Shown here: positions 32,116 through 44,312 of the stretch, piece by piece
Numbering within the stretch: the stretch's first letter is position 1
How the letters are laid out: every line of letters starts with the position of its first letter
Assembly: GCA_039707465.1 (NCBI GenBank)
Contig: CM077643.1
Coordinates: forward strand, 322,467,919 to 322,531,918
Origin: Rhabdophis nuchalis
Taxonomy: Eukaryota > Chordata > Lepidosauria > Squamata > Natricidae
Reading direction: 5' to 3'
Length of the DNA: 64,000 bases
Translations under genes and position numbers: made by a program
The notes under the pieces: generated by a model
Seen by the model: only the letters and a program-made list of their open reading frames with translations
Database searches by the model: none
What the model was told of the DNA's origin: nothing

Positions 32116-34113
32116 GACTTCCGGTTCCGGCTCCTGCGGTGACGGGCGAGCCTAGCACTCGCTCGCCGCTTTGTTTCTTCTTCTGCCCCCCCACGGGGGC
32201 GAGACTCCTCTTGTTTGAGGGTCTCCCGTAAAGCCGGCTCGTCAGGGGGCGCCCCCCCCCACGGCGGTGGAGGAAGTGGCTCCCGGCGCGGCTTAGGTGA
32301 GGGAGAACATGCTAGCGGGGGGTTCTCCCTTCGCCTAAGGAAGACGGCGCCATTCACAATAATGAAGAGGGCTGATCGGCTCAGTCGGAAGGACTCCCGA
32401 GGCTTCAGCTGCGAGGAGAGAGTGAGTTTTTAAAAAAACTTTTTTTTTCTGCTGCCAGCCAGGCTGAACGGACTGGGAGGGGGGTGTTTATTTTTAAAAA
32501 AAACCCCTCGGATTTAAGCGGCACATTAAAATGGCTTCTCTGCAAAGAGAAAGCGGAAACTTTCACTCCGGACGGTCTTTAACAAGGGAAAGTGGAATGT
32601 GACTCTCTGCAACATTGTTTCTAGGTCTGGCTGAGTAAAAAATTTTTTTTATTTTGCTACTCTCTCCCTCTGGCTCTGAGATGGGCGGTGGAAGTGGCTT
32701 CTCTTTGTCCCTGCCTGATTATTTCAACTAAGGAAAATTTCCAGCGTCTCTTTGAAAGCAGGACTCTCTCTGGATTTTTGGGGGAAAAAAATTTCTCTTG
32801 ATGGATTTGTGATTTCTTCTTTGGAATACCTTCGTTATTACTATTTGCTGATTTGGGAAATTGTGTCTCTTTTGGTTTCTGAATTGTTTGCAACTTCACA
32901 GCCCTGAACTGAACTGAGCTCCTGATCTGCCCCACCAGCCCCACCCGGAAAACGCCATCTTGGTGGCAGTGACTCTAACTTTTAACCATGGCACAAGAAG
33001 CAGCACTTGTAAATTTGGACAAAGGATGGCTTCTCTTGAAACCTCTATGCAAACTTTGATATCAGAAATAAAGGCCCAGAGGGCTGAAAATAGTACTTTC
33101 AAAAAGGAGCTATTGGATACCCGGAAGCAAGTGTTGGAGAACACACAGAAGAATGAAGAATTGGAAGGAGGGTTGGAGGGGGCTAAGGGAGAGATTAAAA
33201 ATGTTTCTAATAAGGTGGGGGAAATAAATGGGCATGTGTCTAGGATAGATATGGAAAGAATGACATATTTTTTGAGATTTCAGAATGTTCTTGAGGAATC
33301 TGGTGAATGCCTGCCTGATCTTATGAGTACAATTTTAGCAGACTATTTACAAAAACCTAAGGATGAGATCAGGGGGGACATTGACCTAGCCTATAGAATT
33401 AATTCTGCATATGCCAGGATGAATGAAGTGCCTAGAGAGATACATGTGAAATTTGTTAGAAGGTCAGCCAGAGAGGAAATCCTGAAAGCGCAGAGAGAGA
33501 AACCTTTAACTTATCAACGAAAAACGGTCACTATCTTGAAGCAGATCCCTAGAAAAATTAGAGATTCAAGAAGGAAATTTTCCTTCTTGTCTAAAACCTT
33601 GTTTGATCACGGGATTTGGTTCAAGTGGATGACACCTGAAGGGATGCTGGTGTTCTGGGAAGGAGGAAGAGTGAGGATTAAAACAGTTGCTGAGGCGGAA
33701 GCCTTTCTTAAAAAACATTCCTCTATCCTGGGGGAAGATCCAGGGGGGACGGAGGGGGCCACGGCCCCGCCTACGGGGGGCCAGGGAGGAGAGAAAGAAG
33801 ATACAATAGCCAAAAGACTTAGATCAAAAAAATAACTTTGCCTTGATTTTTCTTGAACAATTTTGCATAATATTTCTATCCGGACTTTTTGTAAATGTCT
33901 GACAGCATGGAAGGGAGAATTTAGGTAAATGTACTTGCTTTCATCTTGTAGTGGTATGGAAAATGTTTTCTATGTTAACTTTTTTAATGTGTATTTTGAG
34001 GTCTCGGAAGGTCCGACGACTCTGACGTGAATGCTCTCAAAATTTCTTTGTAACCATTACCCTACCCTGTTAAAAAATGTAAAACCAATAAAACTTTTTC
34101 AATATAAAAAAAA
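32116..34113 (+). mobile_element. ORF1-only L1-derived retrotransposon (HAL1-like), copy 1
   Basis: A complete insertion with a perfect 16-bp target duplication AGAAATATGCATTAGG (32100-32115 and 34114-34129) and an A-rich tail (AATATAAAAAAAA). The order is GC-rich 5' UTR (32116 to about 32980, beginning GACTTCCGGTTCCGG), L1-type ORF1 (about 32988-33835) and a 3' UTR of about 275 bp with CCAATAAAACTTTTT. There is no ORF2 and no trace of one. It matches the copy at 48403-50363 from end to end, so the ORF2-less form was what transposed. Long target duplications and the A tail show L1-type target-primed reverse transcription, supplied in trans. Confidence 0.85.
33026..33835 (+). CDS. L1-type ORF1 protein (RNA-binding chaperone) of HAL1-like copy 1
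   Basis: About 270 residues from the in-frame ATG at 33026. A coiled coil covers roughly the first 75 residues, with a regular leucine/isoleucine spacing. An RRM-like domain follows ('YFLRFQNV', 'RMNEVPREIHVKF'), then the ORF1 C-terminal domain ('KRKF'-type basic run, 'VFWEGGRVRIKTV') and a basic tail KRLRSKK. In L1 this protein trimerises and packages the element RNA. Compared with copy 2, the ancestral start is probably the ATG at 32988. A 1-nt deletion between about 33020 and 33025 puts that ATG out of frame, so the first 10-15 residues are lost. The open frame also extends upstream to 32960, but that start lies in former 5' UTR. Confidence 0.85.
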   Translation: MASLETSMQTLISEIKAQRAENSTFKKELLDTRKQVLENTQKNEELEGGLEGAKGEIKNVSNKVGEINGHVSRIDMERMTYFLRFQNVLEESGECLPDLMSTILADYLQKPKDEIRGDIDLAYRINSAYARMNEVPREIHVKFVRRSAREEILKAQREKPLTYQRKTVTILKQIPRKIRDSRRKFSFLSKTLFDHGIWFKWMTPEGMLVFWEGGRVRIKTVAEAEAFLKKHSSILGEDPGGTEGATAPPTGGQGGEKEDTIAKRLRSKK

Positions 34114-34180
34114 AGAAATATGCATTAGGAATACTTTTTGTGATATTTCAAATATTTTTCTTTTCTACTTAGGGGCAGCT

Positions 34181-34382
34181 TAGAGGTGGGTTCCTACTGG
34201 TTCGGACTGATTTGTCCGAACCAATAACTTGACAACCTGGGTCACTGGAAGCGGCAGCAATCCAGGCCCACCACAACCCCAAAACGATTTTCCTACAGTG
34301 GCGCCATCTTGATTTACAGTTCTGCGTATGCAAAACTTTTTGCGCTCCAAACCGGCAGTAATGCCAGCAGCAACCCACCCCT
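34181..34382. mobile_element. hAT-like element (CAGAGGTGGGTTGC family), 202 bp
   Basis: Left end TAGAGGTGGGTTCCTACTGG, right end CAGCAACCCACCCCT; exact 8-bp duplication GGGCAGCT (34173-34180 and 34383-34390). Confidence 0.9.
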
Positions 34383-34390
34383 GGGCAGCT

Positions 34391-37300
34391 TTACCATAGA
34401 GCAGAGTGAAATGATTATACAAGACAGCTGATTGAGAATTGCAGGAAAAGGCAATTTTTTTACATATTCAGTCTGTAAGGGCTATTGTTTTTGCCAAGAA
34501 GACAAGAAAGACTTGCAGTCAAAATAATTTGGTTGGCCTTGAGTCTATTATATACTTTAACTTTGGAAAGGAGGAGACACTTGATGATCACTTCATGAGT
34601 CCTAAGGCCAGTTCTGCCAGATTCTTCCACTACCCTTTATGGATGTCATGATATCCATTTTCATGTAAATGAAGAATCTGGACTTCTTTCAGGAATAACC
34701 TTATAAGCATAGATTGCAACAGCAATAAGGTGCTCTATAAACAAATAAGTCTTCTCCAATGTACAGGCCTCTTACAATGTCACCATAAGGCGTGATAAAA
34801 ACAATCACTTTCCCTAGCTGAAATATTAAGGAGCATGATCTTATGCATATCTAAAGTATTAACACAGTTATATCAGTTCATGTATTTAAAAGAATAAATA
34901 GTATTGTCCAAAAACTCTAGTTCTCAATCAGATGAAATCGGGAAATCAGATGGCATAGTCACCAGTGCAATGATGCCTTAGAAACATCAGTAACAGGTAA
35001 AATCTTTGTAGGGCTCAAATAAGTGTGATGAGTTGAGTCAGCCTGAACAAAGCAGCCTTCTGTAGGCAGTTAGTTCTGCCCTTATACCCCTTGTAGCCAT
35101 GGGTACATATGAAGAGTATACCACCATCGTATCTCCAATACCTAATAGTGGACAGAAAGAATTCTAAATAGCCAAGGTAAGCTTGCTGGCAAAATAAATC
35201 TTTATAAATAAGCTTATCAGTTTTCCAAAATGGCAGCTATTTTTTTTTCTTAAAAAATAAGGAAAGAAGTACATATAGGTAGTTTTCTATATGTCTCTTA
35301 TATTGATTAAAGATATACAGTATATTAATGTGGATAGAAAAAAGTATACCACTTAATTTCAAATATGAGACTACAAAGGGACATCAATTTTCAAATTGTT
35401 TATTATAAGCTAGTTCCTGAACACCACTGAAACCCTTGGTAATTTACAACACAAAAACCTCAAAACTCTTATCTTGCATAACCTCATGCCCTAAATTCTA
35501 CAGAGTTTATGGGCAAGTCTGAACGGAATTTCTCAGTTGCTCTCAGCCGAGCGGAAAACAAAATCTCATTTAATATTTTCACTCATCAAACTCTGTTAAA
35601 TGTGCCCACATCATTTTGAAATGTTGCAGGTTCTTTATGAGAATCTCTATGGCATGCACTAAATATATACGACATCCCCTTCCAGGAACAACTTCCTTTC
35701 CAGAGAAGTGGCTCTATCTTTCAGAATTTCTGCATTTACTTACCTAGGGAATCCCTGGAGATTCTCAGTCATCCATGTCATGGCTGTCCCAAAAGTGCTT
35801 TTTCAAGAGGCAACTGGACAGTCCAGTTGCCTCTTGAAAAAGCACCTTTGAGACTACCTAGGGCCAAGTTGATTTTATATAGTTCACCACAAAAGCCATA
35901 ATATGGAAAATTACATACCTTCCCTACTTACCTTTCTCCCAAAATGAAAACTTCCTTTGGTTTTTTTTGAAATTGTGATAGTTTTACCTCTTTGAAAGAA
36001 CTCCTATGACCAAATATAACAATTACAGCTTTTATTTTTTCTATTTAAAGATATAAGCTATGTGTTTTCCAAGGCAAGGCTTCAGTAAGCAACTGGATGT
36101 ATCCAGGAAGCTTACCGAGCATGAATGGCCATCTTCTAATGTTGTTCTCGTAGGATGTGAATACTTAATTATTCTCTGTGATTCAGAATATGGACTAGAA
36201 GACCTTCCAACTCAGTTATTTTGTTAAGATTAGGAACCATTGATAGCTGAATCTTCCATAAATGGGTCTGGTTAAATCTTATGTCTGATGTTCAAACTTG
36301 ATAGGACTGTTCTAGGAAAAGCTCTGCTATTTTTGCTGTAAATGACTAATATGTTTATCCTTCTGGATATTGAATTAATTATTCCAAATGTTCTTCAATT
36401 TCTTTTTTCAGCCATTGTGAATATTTCCTGTTTCTGAAGGTTTTGATCTCTTAACCACGTTCCATAGTATTCAGTGACTGAAATTAATTTGTGCAAGTGA
36501 AGAAGAGGAAATAGGGCAAGTTCAAACTCAGAAAAGATATGATTGATTTAGACATTTCTTGGCATTTTAATGGATGCTATATTTCCTTTTGCTTCATGAA
36601 AGTTCTGAGATCTGACACTGGCTTTGACTTCAAATTCTCAATTTTATTAGTTAGGGTTCAGTTGTACATAATTGTGGCATCTTTTCTTCCCTTCCTGTAA
36701 TTCTCAAAACCAACTTTCCCCCTTTTTCTTCATCTCCTTATGGATGCTGAGCATCAAAATATAAACAATATTTCAGGATAACATTGAAAGTTACTTTCAT
36801 TTTTGAAGAATTACTTGCAAATAAAACCTGACTGAGAAAGTTGATCTCACACCTTATTTCACATGGTAGCGTAGAAGCACATGACAATTACCAGTCATGC
36901 TGGTTGGAAAACAATTATTTTAATTAGAATGGGATTCATTTTTGAATTTCACAGTAAGCAGAATATCAGAATATCATAAAAACAACATGATAATATGTCA
37001 TGCACTGCATAGCTTCTTGGGTCATTCCAAAAAACCTTCCCAAAATTAGAAGCATCCCACATATTTTTATCAAAATAGAGTATCTTTTATAGGAAATCAA
37101 ATGGACAAGCCATGAAATGTTGCTGAAGATGAAATCAGTTGTACAATTACACAAAGTATTTTCAAGGCAAAAGAAAAGAAAAACAGAACATCTCTACAAG
37201 CAGTCTGATATACCAAATGTAGCTCAATTGCCTGAATAGTTAAACAAAATGCTTTTGAAAATCTATTAAAAAAAATGAAGTAGCTTTTTATTCACCTTCA

Positions 37301-37714
37301 TAGTCCTACCATTATTAGTAATGAGCCATTTATAATGAATTATCTTCCTGCTGGCATAACCGTTCTTGGAAATACAGTTATCCAAGAAACTATATCATAT
37401 GTATAGTTCAGCAAAATGAGATGATAAGAGCTGCCAATAATATTTTTATTCCATGAGGCAAAAAGAGAAAAATGTCACATTGGACACAAGTTGACCATGG
37501 GGGTTTGGCTAATTTTTAAAATCTTCCCCATATGATTGCAATTAGGTTTCTCCGTATGCAACTTATATCCTTCCTAGGAATCCCTTTCTAGGGACCACTA
37601 TCAGAAAAAGGAGGGTTCTGCCAGGGATGAGTGCATGACTTCAGTTAGGAATTCCAAATTATACTACGGCTGCTTTCCATTCACCAGGAAAACCAACCAA
37701 CTTGTGAAATGTAT
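34391..37714. other. mostly unannotated AT-rich DNA
   Basis: About 3.3 kb with no supported gene. It includes the hairpin repeat at 35750-35870 and a short CR1-like 3' terminus at about 36190-36225 (GGACTAGAAGACCTTCCAAC, plus strand). Confidence 0.45.
35750..35870. repeat. hairpin repeat with perfect 24-bp arms
   Basis: GTGCTTTTTCAAGAGGC... at 35795-35818 and its exact complement at 35822-35845 are separated by 3 nt. It is flanked by GATTCTCAGTCATCCA and 'GACTACCTAGG'. Related copies lie at 56607-56765 and 56985-57012. Family not recognised. Confidence 0.8.
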
Positions 37715-37722
37715 GCTATGTT

Positions 37723-38136
37723 CAGGAGTGGCTGTTGGGGGTGTCATAGGGGTTCAGGAGAACCTCTAGCTAAGATTCTATGCAGTTCGGAGAACCCCCA
37801 AATCCCACTCCTGGCTGGCCCCATCCACCCTGCCCCTCCTCTCCCAGGAATCCCCTCGCAGCCCATTTTGGATGCAGATAAGTGCAGGGCATAAGTGAAG
37901 GCTCAGGGAGGGTGAAAAATGGTCTGGGAACCACTCCCAGGCTCCAGAGGCTTTCTGGAGCCTGGGGAGGCTGTTTTTGCCTTCCCAGAGGCTTGAGGAA
38001 AGTCCCCAGAGCCTGGGGAGGGCAACACCTCCCCACTATGGTGCAAGAGGCTGACTACGGCATACCCACCATGGCCATGCCCACTCAGCAACCTGGCAGA
38101 GAATGCCCTTGCTAAAAATTTTGAAGCCCACCCCTG
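37723..38136. mobile_element. hAT-like non-autonomous element (CAGGGGTGGGCT family), 414 bp
   Basis: Left end CAGGAGTGGCTGTTGG, right end TTTGAAGCCCACCCCTG; exact 8-bp duplication GCTATGTT (37715-37722 and 38137-38144). Homologous along its length to 31497-31927. Confidence 0.93.
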
Positions 38137-38144
38137 GCTATGTT

Positions 38145-39761
38145 CCATTTTATTTGCATTGAGTTGATCGGATGAGCCAAAACCCCATGAGGACTGCACC
38201 CTCTGGCAGCAGACGATAAGGAAGAAGAGACCCTCATTATCAAGGAGACAAGATTTACATATCCTGGAAGAAGCCTTAGCAAATAGCAGAAAATATATTA
38301 TAAGAATGGGGCAATCTTCAGCTGGGAATGGAAGGGTGTAATTGCATCAATTTGACCTTAATGGCATTTTAGTATCAAGGCTCCACAGGCATCAAAATTC
38401 AAAACTGGTGTCAACAAAAGATTCCTTTTGTCATGGCCAATTAAATAAGCTGACGAGGAAAGCAAAGTACAGGTAATGCCAGAATACCCCCAACCCGGAC
38501 AATAAATAACAATGAAACATACGTCCTCAGTACTCCAGGGGTTCAGCCAAACTGGCAAGGTACCTTCCCATACTATGACCATAAAAATGTTTTCTCAGAG
38601 TTCTCTTTGAAACCTTCAGAGTCGGGTCTGTTTTCCTAACTCTGCAGCTCAGCCAAATTCATGGATTTAATTGAAAGAAACAGCTGGGAGAAGAAGGAGG
38701 GGGGAAAAAAACATCTTTCAGAAAGAAAGAGGGATTTGCAAGTGAGCCACAAAATATTTCAGAGGGGTGCCATTTGCTTGCTTCCAGCTTTTACTGTTGT
38801 ATGCCGTTATGGAAAAATAGCTGAAGCTCCAGTTCAGAACCAGGAGTCTTATTTTAACAACAGGCATTAAATAGGCCAAGATTCTGAGGTATAAAAAGAG
38901 CCAAGAAACTCAGGAGTCAGCCCAGATGTGTATTTCTTTTCAAAGCCTATCTTTGCTCAACAAGGTCTTCAAGGCAAACAATGAGAAATAATTAATCCCA
39001 GAACTGTGACAACAATAGATAAAGTCCTCCAACTTGGACGTCCGTATGCTAGTCCTTACCCCTTTTGCTTTCTTCTTACCTGTATGTGTCTATAATCCCA
39101 TTCTCCTGAAAAATTTCTTTTTTCAAATGTTATTTCTGGAAGCATAATTTACCATACTGCATGTAATAAGCCATTGAAACTTTCCATGATCTGTGCTTTA
39201 TTGCATGGTTTATTGCATGCAGAAATAATGCTTTGAGAAATAACATGATTCATACGCAGCAGTTGAATCAATTTCATTTTCTCCTGCATATATTCAAGCA
39301 ATGTGTGGAGTATTCAATGGATGAATGGAGGGATATTCCCGCTGTCATAGTTGCTCTTTAAATCAAAATGAAGTTACATTTCATAGGCAAAAGGGGCTCC
39401 CTTTGTCTCTTCATATAGCTCCCAAATTTGAATAATGCTTTTTTGAAACCATTGTTGAATTCCCTGAATCATTAATTATGTATTGTTGGCATGTGATGCT
39501 GAAGAATTTTCTAAGGATGCCAGAATGACATAATGGCATCTTTGTAATCTCAGTTGGTCCCATAGATATGCCATATTTCTTGTATATATGGCTTCGAAAT
39601 TAGGGGCCACATTTCAATGAATTCTTCACTAATTCACAGAAGAATTGGTTGATTTTGAGAATTTCAAGGTAAGATTAGATTGCACCATCCAGCCTGTGAG
39701 AATAATTTTTTTTGTTCTGTATTGCATTGGTCAGATTGCAACACACAATAAACATTCAAAT
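38145..39761. other. unannotated DNA
   Basis: No gene or named repeat is recognised. Confidence 0.4.
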
Positions 39762-40080
39762 TAATTCTGGGCACCATATTTTAGAAAGAGAACAAAAGAG
39801 AAGACATGACTATTTAGGAGCTGTTGTGTCGAAGATGAATTGTTCAGAATTGTTCCAGGTGACAGGACAAGAAACAACGATTTAAATATATTCAGCAGTG
39901 GAACAGACTGTCTTTGGTGGTGATGGAGCCTCCTTTGCTGAACATATTTAAAAAAAGAAGGAAAAATCACGTCAGGTTTGTTGCAGTAGCAGATGCCTGC
40001 ACTGAACAGTGAGTTTGGCTAGATAGTCTCCAAGGTGACTTCCAATCATTCTATTCTCTGATTGATTCTATACTTAGTAA
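39762..40080 (+). mobile_element. old CR1-type LINE 3' end
   Basis: 'ATTCTGGGCACCATATTTTA', 'CAGTGGAACAGACTGTC' and finally 'CTAGATAGTCTCCAAGG' plus 'TTCCAATCATTCTATTCT' follow the order of the CR1 C-terminus and 3' terminus on the sense strand. It is strongly diverged, so an older subfamily than 22296-27235. Confidence 0.6.
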
Positions 40081-41150
40081 TTTTTTGAAAAAATAATGTT
40101 TATTTTTCCATTTTCGGATTTAAGAAAAATGCCTCCAGTGAATTCCTTAATAATCCCCTGTGAATATTCATTAGAATCTTATTCTTTCCAAATATTGAAA
40201 GTATGGTTTGTTTATTTATGTGCTAGTTTAGTTTATCATTTGATTTCATTTGGGCTTGGTTGAGAAGAAAATTGTCTTTGTCACCTTTTTCATAGCTGTT
40301 TCAAATCACTCAGAATAATCACTTTCTATAATAGCTGGAAGAGTTTGAAACCTGTAATGTCTTTTAAACCTCCAGCTTACAAGTTAACATTCTGCAGGAG
40401 GCAAGATTTAAAGATCATGGAAAGTTTCTCAAGTTTTAAAGAAAAGTTACTCTCATTGAAAAATCTCATTAAAAAGTAAAACCAGATGAGTCTAAAATAT
40501 GATTTTTTTTAAAAAGATCTCTCTCCCTCTCCCTCCCTCTCTCTCTCCTCTTCTCTTGTCCAGAGATGGCTAAATAGGAGGAGAAAGAGAGATGCTTAGG
40601 TAGTTTTTCAACTGGAAACCTAAGAGAAAAGAATTCTTTGTTATTAAGCCATAGATTGGTGCCGTCCCTAATAAGCCCCAGTTACACCATTGAGGCTGGT
40701 ACTGCATTCAAGAGATGCTTCCCCAATAATATTTTCCAAGTAGAATTTCTTCCGGCTTCTATAATATTTATTTTAATTAAGCTAGCTTTTCACCAGAAAT
40801 AACATCTCTAAGGATCATCTTCCCTCCCTTTTGAGTCAATCAATAAGAAAAACAAATCTCCCTCCTTTGTGAACTTTTTTTTACTTATATATTAGAAACA
40901 CAGGTAAAATAAACACTTTAAAGTATTTAAAAACATGCTAAGCTTTGAAGAGACAGTCCAGCAACCAGAACTATTTCTTGTCCCCATCTTTCCAAAGTGT
41001 GCTCACTTTGGTTCTGCCAAAGTCTCCTGTTCCTGGCAGCTTCAGCCTTTATGGATTAGGTTCTCCCTCTTCTCTCCAGCCTAGTTTAGTGTCTTTCTCA
41101 TTTAGCTGAATCACAGATGTTTGCTTTCATGCATTTGTATGTTTATCTCA
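40081..41150. other. unannotated AT-rich DNA
   Basis: Contains a short CT-rich tract (about 40520-40560). No supported gene. Confidence 0.4.
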
Positions 41151-41154
41151 AAGG

Positions 41155-41436
41155 GACAGGGTGGTACAGTGGCTAAGACGCTGAGCTTGTCGATTAGAAA
41201 GGTCGGCAGTTTGGTGGTTTGAATCCCTAGCGCAACATAATGGAGGGAGCTCTCATTACTTGTCCCAGCTTCTGCCAATCTAGCAGTTCGAAAGTATGTA
41301 AAAATGTAAGTAGAAAAATTGGAACCACCTTTGGTGGGAAGGTAATGCTGTTCTGTGCGCTTTTGGCATTTAATCATGCTGGCCACATGACCATGGAGAC
41401 ATCTTCGGACAGTGCTGGCTCTTCTGCTGGACTTCC
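41155..41436 (+). mobile_element. Sauria-type SINE, 3'-truncated
   Basis: tRNA-like head with GTGGCTAAGACGCTGAGC and B-box GGTTTGAATCCCTAGCG, body 'TTGTCCCAGCTTCTGCC', 'GGAACCACCTTTGGTGGG'. It stops at 'GCTGGCTCTTCTGCTGG' without the BovB-like tail. Confidence 0.82.
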
Positions 41437-41697
41437 ACTTCAGACTACAGCCCAAGAATGGTTCTCACTTTTACACACTCTCTTGCACAGAAACTGCCCC
41501 CCCAAACACACACACAGCACAACAAAGCAAAAAAAATTGGGGTGTTCTCTAAAATTGAATAGGCTCATAAGAGACAGAGGTATTTCAAATAGTCTAGCCT
41601 CAAATGTAAATGCAGACATCAGGATAAACCCAAGTTGTTGAACAGTCCATCCTTCAGGACAAATTTCCATACTGCCAGACTTGAAATAAATACTGAT

Positions 41698-41833
41698 CAG
41701 AGGTGGGTTGCCCTCAGTTTGGCACAGATTGGGCGAACCAATTGCGGCGGCAGGCGGAGGCTTCCCCCACCCACTCGGATGCTTCTGAGCACAAGCGAAT
41801 CCCAGTAGAGCTGGGATTTGCAAACCACCTCTG
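41698..41833. mobile_element. hAT-like MITE (CAGAGGTGGGTTGC family), 136 bp
   Basis: Left end CAGAGGTGGGTTGCC, right end GCAAACCACCTCTG; imperfect 8-bp duplication ATACTGAT / GTGCTGAT (41690-41697, 41834-41841). Confidence 0.85.
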
Positions 41834-41841
41834 GTGCTGAT

Positions 41842-42706
41842 CCATTTAGAGACAGAGGAGGATAATAACGTTTAAAAGAGGATGCAGTTGCTAGAGGCAT
41901 TTCTGTTGTTCAAAGAAGGAAAAAGCCAAGTGCTTCATGAGTTACCATTTTTCCTTGGGAAAGGAAATGGTACCTAGATTTTTCTAACTAGCTCTTGGTT
42001 GCCATTAATTTGCTGAAAATACACAGGAAAGTCTATGAAAAAAAAATATTTTACATCTCTAAAGTAAGGTATATAGTTCCCAACTATCATCCTCAAAAAG
42101 CTTTGCAGAATAGCATGCTGTGTATGTGAGTGCACACGCCCACATGCCATATATAGATAAACCCATTGTCACTGCAGATAAACTATCTTATAAATGTTTT
42201 TGAGTCCACTCTTGCAATGTTTCATTATCCAAAACTCCGTGAAAATCACAAAATCTGTCTGACTCTTCTCAGCAGGAAGAGTCATAATTGCAGCAAGTCT
42301 TAATTGACTTGAAGCATTCAAGATCTGCTAAAGCTGACAACCTCAGCTCTAAAGTGACACGAAAATCTTCCAGAGACATCAAGAATTCATTTGGATCCAT
42401 CAATCTCATAGGATAGATTTTCTGAATTGCACTGCCTATTCTACCTCCAGATCCCCCAGAAGGACTGCCAAGCAATGATTCATTAATGAATGAAATGATA
42501 CAAATCTGCTTCATCTCCAGACCATCACCATTTTACTCAAGAAGAGAAGCTGGTTCCATGTGAATCAGGCTGACATGGAGCCATGATATTCAAGACCAAT
42601 CCCAGTAAGGCAGATTCAAAACTGGAATATACCAATATTGTGCTAAGTTTCATGAAACAAAATATGTTGGACCATATGACCAATGGTTTGTGCTATGTCG
42701 GTATAA
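41842..42706. other. unannotated DNA
   Basis: The minus-strand stretch around 42269-42514 could be an old LINE remnant, but I cannot support a call. No gene. Confidence 0.35.
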
Positions 42707-43042
42707 GGACAAGATGGCTCAGTGGCTAAGATGCTAAGCTTGTCAATCAGAAAGATTGGCAGTTTGGTGGTTTGAATCCCTAGCGCCACATTATAGAGTG
42801 AGCTCCTGTTATTTGTCCCCAGCTTCTGCCAACCTAGCAGTTCGAAAGTATGTAAAAATGCAAGTAGAAAAATAGGGACCACCTTGGTGGGAAAATAACA
42901 GCCTTCCGTGCACCTTTGGCATTTAGTCATGCTGGCCACATGACAATGGAGACATCTTTGGACAGTGCTGGCTCTTCTGCTTTGAAACAGAGATGATCAC
43001 TGCCCCCTAGAGTCAGGAACAACTAGCGAGGGGAACCTTTTT
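42707..43042 (+). mobile_element. Sauria-type SINE with BovB-like tail
   Basis: Head GGCTCAGTGGCTAAGATGC, B-box GGTTTGAATCCCTAGCG, body as in the other copies, tail 'GCCCCCTAGAGTCAGGAAC' and 'GAGGGGAACCTTT'. Near full length. Confidence 0.85.
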
Positions 43043-43129
43043 GTCAGTATAATCTCTTTCTGTTAAAAAGAAAAGCTTTCTCAGAGGAACTCTTAAAGTC
43101 TCTTTGTTTTATCATCAACTTGATTGAAC

Positions 43130-44047
43130 CACTCCTGTTTAACACCTACATGAAGCCGCTGGGTGCGATCATCCGTGGTTTTGGGGTGGAATACCATCTG
43201 TACGCTGATGACACTCAGTTGTACATATCCACCCCAAACCACCCCAACGATGCCGTCAAGGTGCTGTCCCGGTGTCTGGAGGCCGTACGGATCTGGAAGG
43301 GTAGTAACAAACTCAAACTCAACCCGTCCAAGACCGAGTGGCTGTGGTTTCCGGCACCCCGGTTCAGCCAGATAAGTCCAACACTGGCCATTGGGGGCGA
43401 ACAACTGGTCCCCGTGGAGAGGGCGCACAACTTGGGCGTCCTCCTGGATTCGCGGCTGTCCATGGAGGACCATGTGACAGCCGTGGCCAGGGGGGCGTTC
43501 TATCAGGTACGCCTGATACGCCAGTTGCGCCCCTTACTGGATCGGGGAGCCCTTCGCAGTCACTCAAGCGCTTGTGACATCCCGGCTGGATTACTGTAAC
43601 GCCCTCTACATGGGGCTCCCCTTGAGGTGCACTCGAAAGCTACAGTTAGTACAGAATGCGGCCGCGCGGGTGATTATGGGTGCCTCAAGGCAAACCCACG
43701 TAACACCTCTCCTGCGCGAGCTGCACTGGCTGCCTGTGGCCTTTCGAGTGCACTTCAAGGTGCTGACGACCATCTTTAAATCGCTCCATGGCTCGGGGCC
43801 TAGCTATATACGAGACCGTCTCCTGCCCCATACATCCCTTCGTCTGATCTGCTCCCACAGAGAGGGTCTTCTCCAGGTGCCGTCAGCGGGGCAATGCCGG
43901 CTGGCGACACCCAGGGGAAGGGCCTTCTCTGTGGCGGGCCCGGCCCTCTGGAACGACCTACCCCCCGACCTTCGCACTATCTCGGACCTCCGCCTCTTCC
44001 GCCAACGTCTTAAGATGTATCTATTCCAACAAGCCGGCCTAGGATAG
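43130..44047 (+). pseudogene. L2-like ORF2 C-terminal pseudogene with one frameshift
   Basis: Keeps catalytic YADDTQLY and the C-terminal region. A 2-nt deletion near 43555-43560 (CTTCGCAGTCACTC) shifts the frame. The second frame continues to the natural end at 44045-44047. The catalytic core upstream is absent, so it is inactive. Confidence 0.9.
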
Positions 44048-44241
44048 CCCCTACTTCTGACTTTTAAAATTAAAATTAATTTGGTATGGTTTTAAAATGG
44101 GTTTTTAGCACGGGTCTAATAATTTAATATATTTTAATCGATTTTGTATTTTGTGGTTTTAATAATGCCTGTGCGCCGCCCTGGGTCCTAACAAGGAGAA
44201 GGGCGGGGTATAAATTTAATAAAATAAATAAAAATAAATAA
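43130..44241 (+). mobile_element. 5'-truncated L2-like LINE
   Basis: Starts inside RT motif B (CTCCTGTTTAACACCTACATG) and runs to the 3' UTR (TGTGCGCCGCCCTGGGTCC, GGCGGGGTATAAATTTAAT) and an AAATA-type tail. Confidence 0.92.
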
Positions 44242-44312
44242 ACCAAATCAGATAATGAGTACTCAACCCAAAACAGTTTTTTGTTCAAAAAATAAAAGTA
44301 TATGCTATGGAC

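Noticed and set aside
32088..32357. Minus-strand 89-codon frame and plus-strand 72-codon frame in the 5' part of the HAL1-like element.
   Set aside because: GC-rich 5' UTR; not shared as an open frame with the second copy.
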